In this document: positions 1 through 10,800 of the stretch, in pieces | How positions within the stretch are numbered: the stretch's first letter is position 1 | How the letters are laid out: each line of letters begins with the position of its first letter | DNA from: Macrostomum hystrix | Lineage: Eukaryota > Platyhelminthes > Macrostomidae | NCBI GenBank assembly: GCA_950097015.1 | Contig: CATNEN010000001.1 | Coordinates: forward strand, 22,745,501 to 22,809,500 | DNA: 64,000 nt | Reading direction: 5' to 3' | Notes under the pieces: model-generated | What the model was told of the DNA's origin: nothing | Database searches by the model: none | The model's input: only the letters and a program-made list of their open reading frames with translations | Position numbers and translations under genes: made by a program

Positions 1-897
1 AGTAACTTTGTATGAGTATGCAAATACTAGACTGTTGCTAAGCAACAGCATCACGTCGAGCAATTAGCAACAATCAGCTATAATGTGATCAGGAAATTTG
101 ACTTCTGTAGTTAAACTATGCAATTAATTTTTTCAATTAGAAAAATACGAGTATAAATACAAAACGACTACGGCGCTACATTCTAGATGCACCAGCTCTT
201 CAGTTTACCCAGCAGCTCTACGAACTTAAGCATATGACTACTATCAGTAGCATCAAGAAACGAGATTTTGCAAGTGAATCCAACCAGCAAGATTTTCAGA
301 TAATGCCCAGAGCCCAGACGCCTATGCCGTTTGCCATCTGCCAAACCAAGAGCTCCAGTGCAGCTGGCATCTGGACAGTACATTCAGCAGCGACGGCGGC
401 GACTGCCGCTCGCCTTCGCACATTCGATAGGACCTGGAGGCGTGGCGTTGGATCCGGGCTTTACTGGCTGATCGGAGAGCTCGAGTCCGCTGGAAAGACA
501 GCCTCAGCTGCTGCAGGGAGGTCCGCAGGGGAGCTCACTCCCATGCGCCTGGCGGGGGTTTTCTCACTAGCGAACAACTCTCAGGATACCCGCACCGCCA
601 CAATAGGAATTAATGGACACTTTCGTCAAGGCCCTTGACAAGGCGACAAAGACAACGATGCAACGAAATGTAGGTTAAGCGACAAAGAGCTACAATGAAG
701 AGATACACCATCTGCAAACACGGCGGACGCCGCCAAGCCCTGCTGAAACTGCGGGAGGTACTGCTGCGCCGCATCACGTGCACGGGCAGGCCTGGCACTG
801 AGTCTTCCCGTGCTCCAGGCAAGACCATGCCTCGCAGATGTCGAAGAATGTCGGCGCATCGCAAACTTAACTAAAATTAGAACTAAAATATCTAAAA
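1..897. other. Intergenic, no gene recognised
   Basis: I see no supported gene here. Short open frames exist on both strands but none resembles a known family, and their composition shifts from AT-rich (1-300) to GC-richer (380-850). The last 40 bases before 898 are A/T-rich with several stop codons in the frame of the adjacent retrotransposon fragment, which therefore looks 5'-truncated at about 898. Confidence 0.5.
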
Positions 898-1557
898 TTA
901 ACAGACAAGTCCAACCTCCCGGACAGTCTCCGACTGCGTCTGGCAGCTCAACAACCTGGCGGTAAAAATACCGTCAGACTCCAGTGGATACCAGGGCATG
1001 CTGGTTTTCCTGGAAACCAGCTTGCTGACTCCCTGGCCAAGCAGGGAGGTGCCAGCTCTGCGCCGGGCCCTTCCCCCCCGGTTCCAATTCCGAACACCGT
1101 CATCTATCGTCAGATTAATGACTGGGCCGCCAACCTCCATCTGACCCGGTGGAAATGCACCATTAATTGCCGCCAATCCAAAGCGTCAGTCCCGGTGCCA
1201 TCCATTCATCTCCAGAAGGTCCTTCTAAACCAAACCCGGAAGGACATCCGGGACCTCACCATGATCCTCCCGGGCCATGGCTGCTACGCCAGACACTGTT
1301 TCCTCCGAGGAGACCTCCGGAGTGAGCTGTGCCCGTTCTGCAACCTTGAGAACGAGGATGCCCTGCACTTCGTTTGTCACTGCCCTTTCTTTACCAGGGA
1401 GATGTTAAACTACCTCGGACCAAACCCATCCGTGGATGACGTTTGCAGATCCGAGAACATCTCACGGCTCATCCGGTTCCTGAGGGCTACCAGACGAGCG
1501 TCCTTCTTCCCTAGTGAAGAGCAAGCTGCAGGAAGGACCGGCCACGGACCTCCCTGA
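898..1557 (+). pseudogene. Non-LTR retrotransposon relic: RNase H C-terminus plus zinc knuckle
   Basis: One frame stays open from about 898 to the stop at 1555-1557. It begins in the end of an RNase H domain, with a TD-x-K-S-N-L start and the typical WIPGHAGFPGNQLAD block at about 985-1029, where His and the last Asp belong to the catalytic region. A linker of about 90 residues follows, then a CPFC-x(n)-ED-x-LHFVCHCPFF cysteine/histidine knuckle at about 1330-1392. This order is what follows the reverse transcriptase in RNase H-bearing non-LTR elements such as the I and R1 groups. No reverse transcriptase is present, so this is a 5'-truncated, non-autonomous remnant. It differs clearly from the second fragment at 4476-5167, so the two are separate families or lineages. 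Confidence 0.8.
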
Positions 1558-2443
1558 CTGGCCCCGCGCCATCGGCCGAAGCAGGTATTTCAGGGAGGGA
1601 TTAGCGGAATGGGCGACCCCCGCCTCCCCGCTGTGTCCATCGGACCGCCCGGCAGATAAGTCAAGCGTCCGGTGTCGAAATCGGACAAAAAACGGGTGAT
1701 TTTCGTCCGCTTCTGAAAGTTGGTCAGAAATCGGACAAGCAACCGGACGAAGGTCCAGGTGGGTAGCCTGCCGGTCTGTCACATCTGCCAGGTCGAAGCC
1801 TCACAACATTGAAAATCAATAGAGAAAGGACGTCATAAAGCAAAATATGTACCTCCTTGTAACTATCCTGTATTGTCATGACGCTTCCAGTAGCATATCT
1901 GATGCATAAATTTCCAATCCATATATTACAAAATTGAAGTACAACTCAATGCTTTTGTGACAGCCATGGTCCCATGGCTGTGGCAACCATAAAATGGAAT
2001 GGAAATGGAAATAGAAACCAGAAAATGTTTTTTACATTGTGAAGTTTTGACCTTGTGTGAAGTCTTTTGCTAGAGTTTTCGGCATTGTGAAATTTCGAGT
2101 TTGCGAAATCCGCCGTCTATTACTACACACTGAGTTAGAGCCATTGTGCTAAGAAGAAATAAGGAAGTCAAACTCAAAACAATTCGTCCATTTTTTAGTT
2201 GAATCAGGTTTCATTTTAAGAAATTGAAGAATTTTTTGTTACCTATGGAAGTAAAACAGTGGCTACTCAGGAAAAGCTAGGAATAAATATGCTCACTACA
2301 CAGCTAGAACTAGTACAGTTAGCAAAAACTGGTACAACTAAATATATATTTACCGTACTGCCCATAGGAAAGGGATTTTCGATTTTGTAGTTCTTTAAAA
2401 ATGTCGGGTTCGAAGAAAAATGGAATCCATTGTCTTCGAGGAG
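1558..2443. other. Intergenic, retrotransposon tail then AT-rich DNA
   Basis: Bases 1558-1800 are GC-rich and may be the 3' UTR of the retrotransposon fragment. Bases 1800-2443 are AT-rich with no supported gene. A perfect inverted repeat, CAGCCATGG then CCATGGCTG with two bases between, lies at 1961-1980. No poly(A) tail or target-site duplication could be assigned. Confidence 0.4.
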
Positions 2444-3987
2444 TCAGCAAGAGTGGTTCCTTCTACGGCTGGCAATTGTGTTGAGCAGCCTGGCGGTGCT
2501 AACCAAGAAGACCTTCTTGTGGGTCTCCACGTCCAACTGCATATCTGCTGCGGCTGGCTTATTCCGTTCAGCTGAGGCTGCCTGAAGCCGCGAACCATGA
2601 TGAAATTGATCCTGTTAATCATCGAGACCACGTCCTCTTTGTGCGCGTACTTGTGGAAGGTGGTGCAGAGGGCTAAGATGAAGCGGCTGCCGTACGGGCT
2701 GCAGAAGCCTTGTTGGCAAGGGGCTGTGCAATGAGCCACAATCAGCCCACTTTGGGGTGCAGGACCTGGAATCACCTCCTGCAGAGGGTGACAACCATGG
2801 ACGGAACCTGTCCGTCCGCGAAGCGCGAGATGCTTCCGACTTTCTGGTCTTTGGTGTCACAGGCACATCTCGGCAAGCCTGAATGATTACCAGCCTTGGC
2901 TTAGCTCTCACAGTTCTCCCGTTTCTCATCAAGTTGATAAGTGCGAACTCGCTCACTAGTACATCTCTTCCGCCATCGGCATAGTCGATCCCGCATATTC
3001 CGTCCAGACGGCCGTGAGACATGATGACGAGAATGCAGGCTTCTCCGTGTGTAGTTTCGTTGGCGAATGCCGACACTATGTCATTAATTTCTTGAGCAGT
3101 CTTGTTGAACTTCTCTTCCACGGTAATGCTCATGAGCTGAAAAACGTGCTTTAAATTCTCATAGTCACTTATGCTAGACAATCTGTCACTAAGATTACGG
3201 AAGGTCATGTTGTGGATGATGAGCGCATGCTTCGTTGCTCGTGGTGGCTCACAGTAAACTAGATAGGCTGGAGGATCTTCGGAGGCCTTCAGAGTTCTGA
3301 CAGTTTCTGGATCCAGTGCCTTGAGATGGTCGCCCTCACCAAACTCTTTCGCCAGTTCTTTGTGCAGCAACTTGACTACCGGATGAGGCGCGTGATACTC
3401 ATCCAACAGTCCATTGACAGCTTTGATCTTGAACTTGTGGCTCTGCTCGTCAGTAATTTTGAATTGAATCAGGGGGCCAATTCCTTTAGAGAGCCAACAT
3501 ATTTCCTGCATTTTTCTCAACTTGCGTATGAACTTGCCAATTCCCTGGTCTCGATGGCGATGCTCAGAATGGCCGAGTTGCGCAGCTTCTCCTTACTTTG
3601 GACCGGGAGCTGCGGCTTCTTGCAGTCGGCAGATTCGAAATCAGCACAACTTGAAATTCGGCAGTAGATCAGCAACTTATGGACCGTTTCGTCCACCTTC
3701 GAAAGCACTGTTACAGTTTGGTCCAGATCGCTTGCTTTTTCCCTGTCCGTCAGGACGAGGACAACTAGCTTCTTGACGCCCTTGGCGGCGGTGGCAGTGA
3801 TTTTATCCTGGATGTCTTTGGCATTCCTTGATTGGTCATATTCGATGCTGAAGCAGCAGTTGATTAGGTAAGTCTCGTATTCCTCTAGCTCTTTCTCCTT
3901 GCCCATAGAGAAAATGATAGCTCTGTAGATATCGGCTTTGGCTCGTTGCGCTAACCATATTTCAGCGTTCCTAAAGTTTAATGGCAT
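2444..3987 (-). pseudogene. Caspase-family locus with two caspase-homology units, frame-broken
   Basis: Read on the minus strand from an ATG at 3985-3987, this is an intronless caspase-type sequence. The second unit is clear: a p20 region (about 3250-2850) with ALIIHNM, the His motif MSHGRLDG, and the active-site motif IIQACRD (catalytic Cys codon at 2873-2875). A p10-like region follows (about 2770-2560) with LIVAHCTAPCQQG and YGSRFILALC, and a tail ending at the stop at 2444-2446. The first unit (3987 to about 3520) has the same spacing (RAIIFSMG, a Lys/Glu helix, KKLVVLVLTDRE, KLLIYCRISS, AILSIAIET) but lacks both catalytic residues, so I read it as a pseudo-caspase domain. Single-base frame changes are needed near 3550, between about 2850 and 2776, and near 2560-2520. 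Neighbouring genes have long intact exons, so decay is more likely than base-calling error, though neither is proven. Confidence 0.7.
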
Positions 3988-4112
3988 GCTTCTGTAATTG
4001 ACTTTCTATTTGGCTAAATCCCGCTTCTGGGGGGGCATTCCAGTATGACAATTCGCATGACTTCTAGAAGTAGGGTAGTGCGATTGTTGATTGGTTAATA
4101 ATTATAATTGCA

Positions 4113-4357
4113 GGAGGGCTGCGGGCAATGGCACGTCATTTAGTGACAATAGACCCGCAGCCAGCGAGGAGGCAATTCTGCCCATTTTGCTGACTCCTGA
4201 GCACACACGAACACAGATACTGTACGCAGGCACACGCTCACACAGGTGTGTACATCTGCCCTGACTTTCTCATCGTCAGGCAGTGTACACTTCATGGTGC
4301 CTTGGAGGTTGGCCCTCAAGGGCGTAAATTGCACGACAAGCCCCCAAGCCTTCTACA
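4113..4357. repeat. Dispersed repeat, copy A
   Basis: This stretch is clearly homologous to 16372-16614. Both contain, in order, a GGGCTGCGGGCAATGG-like block, a CATTTTGCTGACT block, CAGATACTGT, GTCAGGCAGTGTACA, GAGGTTGGCCCT and GACAAGCCCCC. Copy A keeps more CpG-rich forms where copy B has C-to-T or G-to-A changes, so copy B looks older. The ending module (GATACTGTACGCA ... TAAATTGC.CGACAAGC) also appears in the navigator intron near 21115-21160. No coding capacity was seen. Confidence 0.75.
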
Positions 4358-4442
4358 CTTTACGATGAACTAATTTTCAAAGCCGTTCGAGTCAGCATCG
4401 TCGAAATATTCAGCGATTCTTGCCGAAGACCCCGGTGACAAT

Positions 4443-4470
4443 AACGAGTAACATTGCTATGTTACTCGTT
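4443..4470. repeat. Perfect 10-bp inverted repeat
   Basis: AACGAGTAAC (4443-4452) and GTTACTCGTT (4461-4470) are perfect arms around an 8-base loop. The hairpin lies at the 5' boundary of the adjacent retrotransposon fragment and overlaps a 12-bp sequence repeated at that fragment's 3' end. Confidence 0.7.
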
Positions 4471-4475
4471 ACGTT

Positions 4476-5167
4476 ACTCGCAGGCCCGGTACGGCAGAAC
4501 TGCGTTGCGCCACTGATTCGCAGGCCCTCATCCGATCGCTCGAACAAGGCCCGCACTCTCACCTGTCCCCCTGCTGCCGGGACATCTGGCGCCTCCTCCT
4601 CAAAGTCCCTGCAGACTACCACGTGACTATCCAATGGGTCCCAGGACACTGTGACCTGAGGCGCAACGATCTGGCGGACAACCTCGCAAAAGACGCCGCT
4701 AGACTCCCACAAGACCTGTGGATATCGACTTAAACAGTGCCAAGTCCGCGATCCGCCGCACACTGGCCGCCGAGGCTCGCGCTGCCTACTAAGCGGACCC
4801 GCACTGCCGGACGCACCGCGCTGCCTTCCGCGACCACCGCAGATCCGAGGCGACTCTCAGCAGACGCGAGCTGATCACGCTAGCGCAACTTCGCACGGGC
4901 CACTCGCCTCTGCTGGCTCAGTACCGCCACCAGATTGACCAAGAACAGCCCGCGTCCTGCGGGCACTGCGGACACCAGGAGGAGGACCTGAAGCATGTGA
5001 TGCTGGAATGCCCAGCCCACGCCCAGACCCGCAACCGCGTCCTCGGCCCTAACCCGACGCTGGCCATCCTCTCCGACGACGGCCCCCGTGTCCTGTCCTA
5101 TCTCCAGGCGATAGGGTCGCTGACCCGACCCCCGGACCTGCCCGGCCAGGAACGTCTAACTAAGTAA
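4476..5167 (+). pseudogene. Second non-LTR retrotransposon relic: RNase H plus CCHC-like knuckle
   Basis: The sequence encodes the end of an RNase H domain: TDSQALIRSLEQG near 4512-4550, then IQWVPGHCDLRRNDLADNLA near 4630-4690, with the expected Asp, His and Asp residues. After a frame change near 4720 the second half reads through an in-frame TAA at about 4790. It continues to CGHCGHQEEDLKHVMLECPAH at about 4960-5020 and ends in a TAA at 5165-5167. The internal stop and frameshift make it a dead copy. It is truncated at the 5' end, since no reverse transcriptase precedes it. The 12-bp sequence AGTAACATTGCT occurs at 4447-4458 and again at 5163-5174, a possible target-site duplication. Confidence 0.8.
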
Positions 5168-5174
5168 CATTGCT

Positions 5175-5974
5175 GTGTAGGAACTTCTACGGCGAGTCCA
5201 AATTGGTTCAAAAATGAACAATTTAATCAATCAAAAATAGTTTACTATGATAGCCAACATGGTTAAATGATGAAATTTTATGAGCAGAAAAATATCCTAT
5301 ATTTTTGGTTCTTGCCACCAGACACCCTGACGAGAATCGAGTTGTTTAACTTACAGAAAAAATGTGGGTTTTTTAACTACCCAGGTCTTTCTACTGTTCA
5401 AACCAAAGGTTAGCTCTCGTACGTATCAGAACAGCTCTTAAAATTGACTGCGTCTCACCACAACCGTCAGTCAGCACATGTGCGTCTAAAATTTCATCGA
5501 AATTCACAAAAAATTAAGGTCTCTTTGTCAATATATCAAGAATCAAGACTGTTTTCTGAGAAGATGCAAGCAAATAAACTTACGGTCCTTCGAGGATTCA
5601 AGTACTTCACCTTTCGAAGTGACTAGTCGCTGAACTGAAAATTATCAGGCCTTGCAACAGGCATTTAAGTGGTTGTGTTACAAACTCGCAGAAGAAATTA
5701 GGCCGCTCAGTTTTGCCAATTGCAACCCTTTTTATAGTGCAGCTAATGAGCTATCGAGGGCTGTGCTCACTGGAATGAGGGCTTATACGCAACCGAAAAG
5801 TGTCATTGCGATGTCATCTCCGATACACACTATCAAGGCGAAATCTACTTTAGTTATGCAAGCAGAATTTTTTTAGGAAATAGTTGTTTCGCAAAATGTT
5901 GTGATTCTATGACTTGTTACAAACATTTGTAACCAATCAAAATGTGTGGCACCTGTTATCCAGTGTGCATCCAG
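5175..5974. other. Intergenic, no gene recognised
   Basis: AT-rich DNA. A weak open frame on the plus strand (about 5652-5876) has no recognisable domain and no good start or splice context. I see no repeat or RNA gene here. Confidence 0.4.
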
Positions 5975-6101
5975 GCGTGTCATGGGTGTTTCACCTGTTA
6001 GACAGGATTTTCACCTATTAGACAGGAGTGTCACCTGTTAGACAGGATTTTCACCTATTAGACAGGAGTGTCACCTGTTAGACAGGAGTGTCACCTGTTA
6101 G
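5975..6101. repeat. Short array of the 20-bp minisatellite unit
   Basis: Six or so units of the GTGTCACCTGTTAGACAGGA type, some with GATTTT or CACCTATT variants. The same unit makes the large array inside the APC7 intron at 8091-10250, about 2 kb away, so one repeat unit occupies two separate sites. Confidence 0.9.
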
Positions 6102-6835
6102 CATTCTAGCATTAGTTACTGCTTCGATTCTAGCATTAGTTACTGCTTCGATTCTAGCATTAGTTACTGCTTCGATTCCAGCATCAGTTGCTGCTTCGAT
6201 TCCAGCATTAGTTGCTGCTTCGATTCCAGCATCAGTTGCTGCTTCGATTCTAGCATTAGTTACTGCTTCGATTCTAGCATTCTGCTTTGATTCTAGCATT
6301 AGTTGCTGCTTCGATTCTAGCATTAGTTGCTGCTTCGATTCTAGCATTAGTTGCTGCTTCGTTTCTAGCATTAGTTGCTGCTTCGATTCTAGCATTAGTT
6401 GCTGCTTCGTTTCTAGCATTAGTTGCTGCTTCGATTCTAGCATTAGTTGCTGCTTTGATTCTAGCATTAGTTACTGCTTTGATTCTAGCATTAGTTGCTG
6501 CTTTGATTCTAGCATTAGTTGCTGCTTCGTTTCTAGCATTAGTTGCTGCTTCGATTCTAGCATTAGTTGCTGCTTTGATTCTAGCATTAGTTACTGCTTC
6601 GATTCTAGCATTAGTTGCTGCTTTGATTCTAGCATTAGTTACTGCTTCGATTCTAGCATCAGTTGCTGCTTCGATTCTAGCATTAGTTACTGCTTCGATT
6701 CTAGCATTCTGCTTTGATTCTAGCATTAGTTGCTGCTTCGTTTCTAGCATTAGTTGCTGCTTCGATTCTAGCATTAGTTGCTGCTTCGTTTCTAGCATTA
6801 GTTGCTGCTTCGATTCTAGCATTAGTTACTGCTTC
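6102..6835. repeat. 24-bp minisatellite
   Basis: About 30 tandem copies of a 24-base unit (TAGCATTAGTTRCTGCTTYG plus ATTC). Variants differ at a few positions (TTACTG/TTGCTG, TTCGAT/TTTGAT/TTCGTT). Two units are shortened near 6280 and 6705. Because 24 is a multiple of three and the unit lacks stops in several frames, long artefactual open frames of 8-residue repeats run on both strands. I do not regard any of them as a gene. Confidence 0.95.
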
Positions 6836-7804
6836 ATAAATAAAATTGAAAATTTCCGTTCCTGAATGTCAGACTAACACTGTGACAATTGGCTTAGACG
6901 GCATTTGAGCCGTTAAGGTTGGATTATAATTTAAAATTGTCAGTGAAAAGCGGTGCATGCTAAACAGCGAACAGTTCGATTTTTCAGTGTCAGAGAAGCA
7001 CACTGAAATGCAAAGTAAGGGGATTAAAAAGGAGTAAAAAATTGTCATATGACTTCACATTATACAGGCAGACAATAAGAGTGAAATCTAGAGAAAATGT
7101 TGCACACGATAAAGGTATAAAAATATAGAAAACTTACACATAATTGCGAAAATGCTTTCTGACGGAGCAGCCTATTTTAGTACAATTTTTTACATTCTTT
7201 AAGTAAGATGCACAGCAGGATTAAAAACTGTTAGTAGGTGCCATTGGAGAATGGGGTAAAATGGGAGAAAGAGGGGAGAATGGAATGACATTTATAAGAA
7301 TGCGAGAGGCGAATAAGGTAAAACTGGGAATGGTTAGTAAGAATGGGTATGCACTCGAATTATGACATGTAAAGGGCGGAAGACAGGGAGGAATTGGGGA
7401 GAAAGAGTTGGAATGGGGAAAATATGGAGGAAGAGGGGACAAGGAGGGAGTAATTAGGGAAGATTTTAGCAGGATGAGAGGAGAATGAGGGAGAAAGGGG
7501 ATTTTAGGAGGAAATGGGAGAATAGGGTAAAAGGGGGTGATTTAAGAGGAAGAGGGGAGAATTAGAGAGAAGGGGGGAAGAATGGGAAGGAAGATGGAAG
7601 AAGGCGGAGGAGATAATAAAAAGAGAATGCAACAAGAAATTATCATAGTACAGTAGTTCCAATTGAAGCACTTATTATTAGTAAATCAACAGTTCAAGCC
7701 AACGGGTGGGCATGCAAACATTACAAAATGCAAGTGTGAATTTAACACTGTTAGAACTAATCTTGAACTAAACTTGCAGCACAAAACTTGATGGACCGCA
7801 AATG
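6836..7804. other. Intergenic / 3' flank of APC7, purine-rich block
   Basis: No gene recognised. Bases about 7235-7620 are strongly G/A-rich on the plus strand (GGGAGAAAGAGGGGAGAATGG-like, irregular). Since APC7 is transcribed leftwards, this DNA is just past its stop codon and may include its 3' UTR. I could not place a convincing poly(A) signal. Confidence 0.4.
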
Positions 7805-10800
7805 CTAGTCAGAGAACTCGTCCGAGTGGTCCAGACTAGCGCTGGCCGCTCTCGAGTCAAGATTTAAAAATGTCCGCATAGCAACTGCCCCTTCGTGCGC
7901 TTTGCGGTTCTGGCTGTCCAATCGAATGGCGATCTCATAGTGCACTAGCGCCTCCTGCTGCTGGCTGCAGCGCGAGTGACAGTCGCCAAGGAGACGGTGC
8001 AGCTCGGCCGTGGCCTCGCCTGTTGGATCCTGGAGGAGTTGGGGTTGTGGGGAAACCGGGTTTAGTGGGAAACTGGGGTGTGAGATAGTAGAGTCACCTG
8101 TTAGACAGGAGTGTCACCTGTTAGACAGGAGTGTCACCTGTTAGACAAGAGTAGCAGATGTTAGACAGGAGTGTCACCTGTTAGACAGGAGTGTCGCCTG
8201 TTAGACAGGAGTGTCGCCTGTTAGACAGGAGTATCGCCTGTTAGACAGGAGTGTCGCCTGTTAGACAGGAGTGTCACCTGTTAGACAGGAGTGTCACCTG
8301 TTAGACAGGAGTGTCACCTGTTAGACAGGAGTGTCACCTGTTAGACAGGAGTGTCACCTGTTAGACAGGAGTGTCACCTGTTAGACAGGACTGTCGCCTG
8401 TTAGACAGGAGTGTCGCCTGTTAGACAGGAGTGTCACCTGTTAGACAGGAGTGTCACCTGTTAGACAAGAGTAGCAGATGTTAGACAGGAGTGTCGCCTG
8501 TTAGACAGGAGTGTCGCCTGTTAGACAGGAGTATCGCCTGTTAGACAGGAGTGTCGCCTGTTAGACAGGAGTGTCACCTGTTAGACAGACGTGTCAACTA
8601 TTAGACAGGAGTGTCGCCTGTTAGACAGACGTGTCAACTGTTAGACAGGAGTGTCACCTGTTAGACAGGAGAGTCACCTGTTAGACGGGAGTGTCGCCTG
8701 TTAGACAGGAGTGTCGCCTGTTAGACAGGAGTATCGCCTGTTAGAAAGGAGTGTCGCCTGTTAGACAGGAGTGTCACCTGTTAGACAGAAGTGTCGCCTG
8801 TTAGACAGGAGTGTCACCTGTTAGACAGGAGTGTCAGATGTTAGACAGGAGTGTCACCTGTTAGACAGGAGTGTCACCTGTTAGACAGGAGTGTCGCCTG
8901 TTAGACAGGAGTATCGCCTGTTAGACAGGAGTGTCACCTGTTAGACAGGAGTGTCAGATGTTAGACAGGAGTGTCACCTGTTAGACAGGAGTGTCAGATG
9001 TTAGACAGGAGTGTCACCTGTTAGACAGGAGTGTCACCTGTTAGACAGGAGTGTCAACTGTTAGACAAGAGTGTCACCTGTTAGACAGGAGTGTCACATG
9101 TTAGACAGGAGTGTCACCTGTTAGACAGGAGTGTGACCTGTTAGACAGGAGTGTCACCTGTTAGACAGGAGTGTCACATGTTAGACAGGAGTGTCACCTG
9201 TTAGACAGAAGTGTCAGATGTTAGACAGGAGTGTCACCTGTTAGACAGGAGTGTCAGATGTTAGACAAGAGTGTCACCTGTTAGACAGGAGTGTCAACTG
9301 TTAGACAAGAGTGTCACCTGTTAGACATGAGTTTTACCTGTTAGACAGGAGAGTTACCTGTTAGACAGGAGTGTGACCTGTTAGAGAAGAGTGTCACCTG
9401 TTAGACAGGAGTGTCAACTGTTAGACAGGAGTGTCACCTGTTAGACAGAAGTGTCACCTGTTAGACAGGAGTGTCACCTGTTAGACAGACGTGTCAACTA
9501 TTAGACAGGAGTGTCGCCTGTTAGACAGACGTGTCAACTGTTAGACAGGAGTGTCACCTGTTAGACAGGAGTGTCATATGTTAGACGGGAGTGTCAACTG
9601 TTAGACAGGAGTGTTACCTGTTAGACAGGAGTGTGACCTGTTAGACAGGAGTGTCACCTGTTAGACAGGAGTGTCACATGTTAGACAGGAGTGTCACCTG
9701 TTAGACAGAAGTGTCAGATGTTAGACAGGAGTGTCACCTGTTAGACAGGAGTGTCAGATGTTAGACAAGAGTGTCACCTGTTAGACAGGAGTGTCAACTG
9801 TTAGACAAGAGTGTCACCTGTTAGACATGAGTTTTACCTGTTAGACAGGAGAGTTACCTGTTAGACAGGAGTGTGACCTGTTAGAGAAGAGTGTCACCTG
9901 TTAGACAGGAGTGTCAACTGTTAGACAGGAGTGTCACCTGTTAGACAGGAGTGTCAACTGTTAGACAGGAGTGTCACCTGTTAGACAGAAGTGTCACCTG
10001 TTAGACAGGAGTGTCACCTGTTAGACAGACGTGTCAACTATTAGACAGGAGTGTCGCCTGTTAGACAGACGTGTCAACTGTTAGACAGGAGTGTCACCTG
10101 TTAGACAGGAGTGTCATATGTTAGACGGGAGTGTCAACTGTTAGACAGGAGTGTTACCTGTTAGACAGGAGTGTGACCTGTTAGAGAAGAGTGTCACCTG
10201 TTAGAAAGGAGTGTCACCTGTTAGACAGGAGTGTCGCCTGTTAGACAGGAGTTCAAAATTAAAACGCAGGATCTAACAGCAATCGTATTTCAGGCAAACC
10301 TGTTCAATTTTCTGCACCAGCAGAGCCTTGGCCTCGGTGAATCTCTTCTTCTCCATGTACAGCTCCGCCAGCACTGACACGCATTCGGGCAGACAGCCGC
10401 GGCCGCCGAACATAGCGAAGGCATCGGCCAGGATCTCGATGGCCTTGTCTTTGTTCTCATATGAGGTGGCTAGACCATAGAGTCCCAATGTTCGCGGATT
10501 GCGGCCTGAGAGCATTGTTGGTTCTTTTTAGGTTCGAATGGAGGTGAGAACAGTAAAATGCAGACATCAGTGCAAAATAGCTTACCCAACTGCTTAACAA
10601 GCAGCTCAGCTTTAGTGATGGCATTCCTATATTTGTGCCTATCAATATAAGTCCACACAATGCCATTGTGCACCTCGAAACTGTTTGGCGCCAGCTTCCT
10701 GGCCTCGGTAAAGTAGCTCAGCGCGTCCCGCTCTTTGCCATTGCGATTGCTGACATAGCCGCACACCATGAGTGCGTGTACCGAGTTCGGATTAATGGTT

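Noticed and set aside
2776-2850. A 29-nt intron as explanation of the caspase frame break
   Set aside because: GT...AG words exist, but the length is too short for an animal intron and removing it gives the wrong frame for the p10 region.
5652-5876. 74-codon plus-strand frame
   Set aside because: Unrecognised, short and with no supporting context; could be an exon but nothing shows it.
6078-6865. Long open frames of 8-residue repeats on both strands
   Set aside because: The 24-bp period keeps several frames open at once; unit variation is not biased to codon third positions and there is no start, splice or domain support.
8091-10250. CRISPR-like direct repeats
   Set aside because: No unique spacers; units are contiguous and the DNA is an animal intron.
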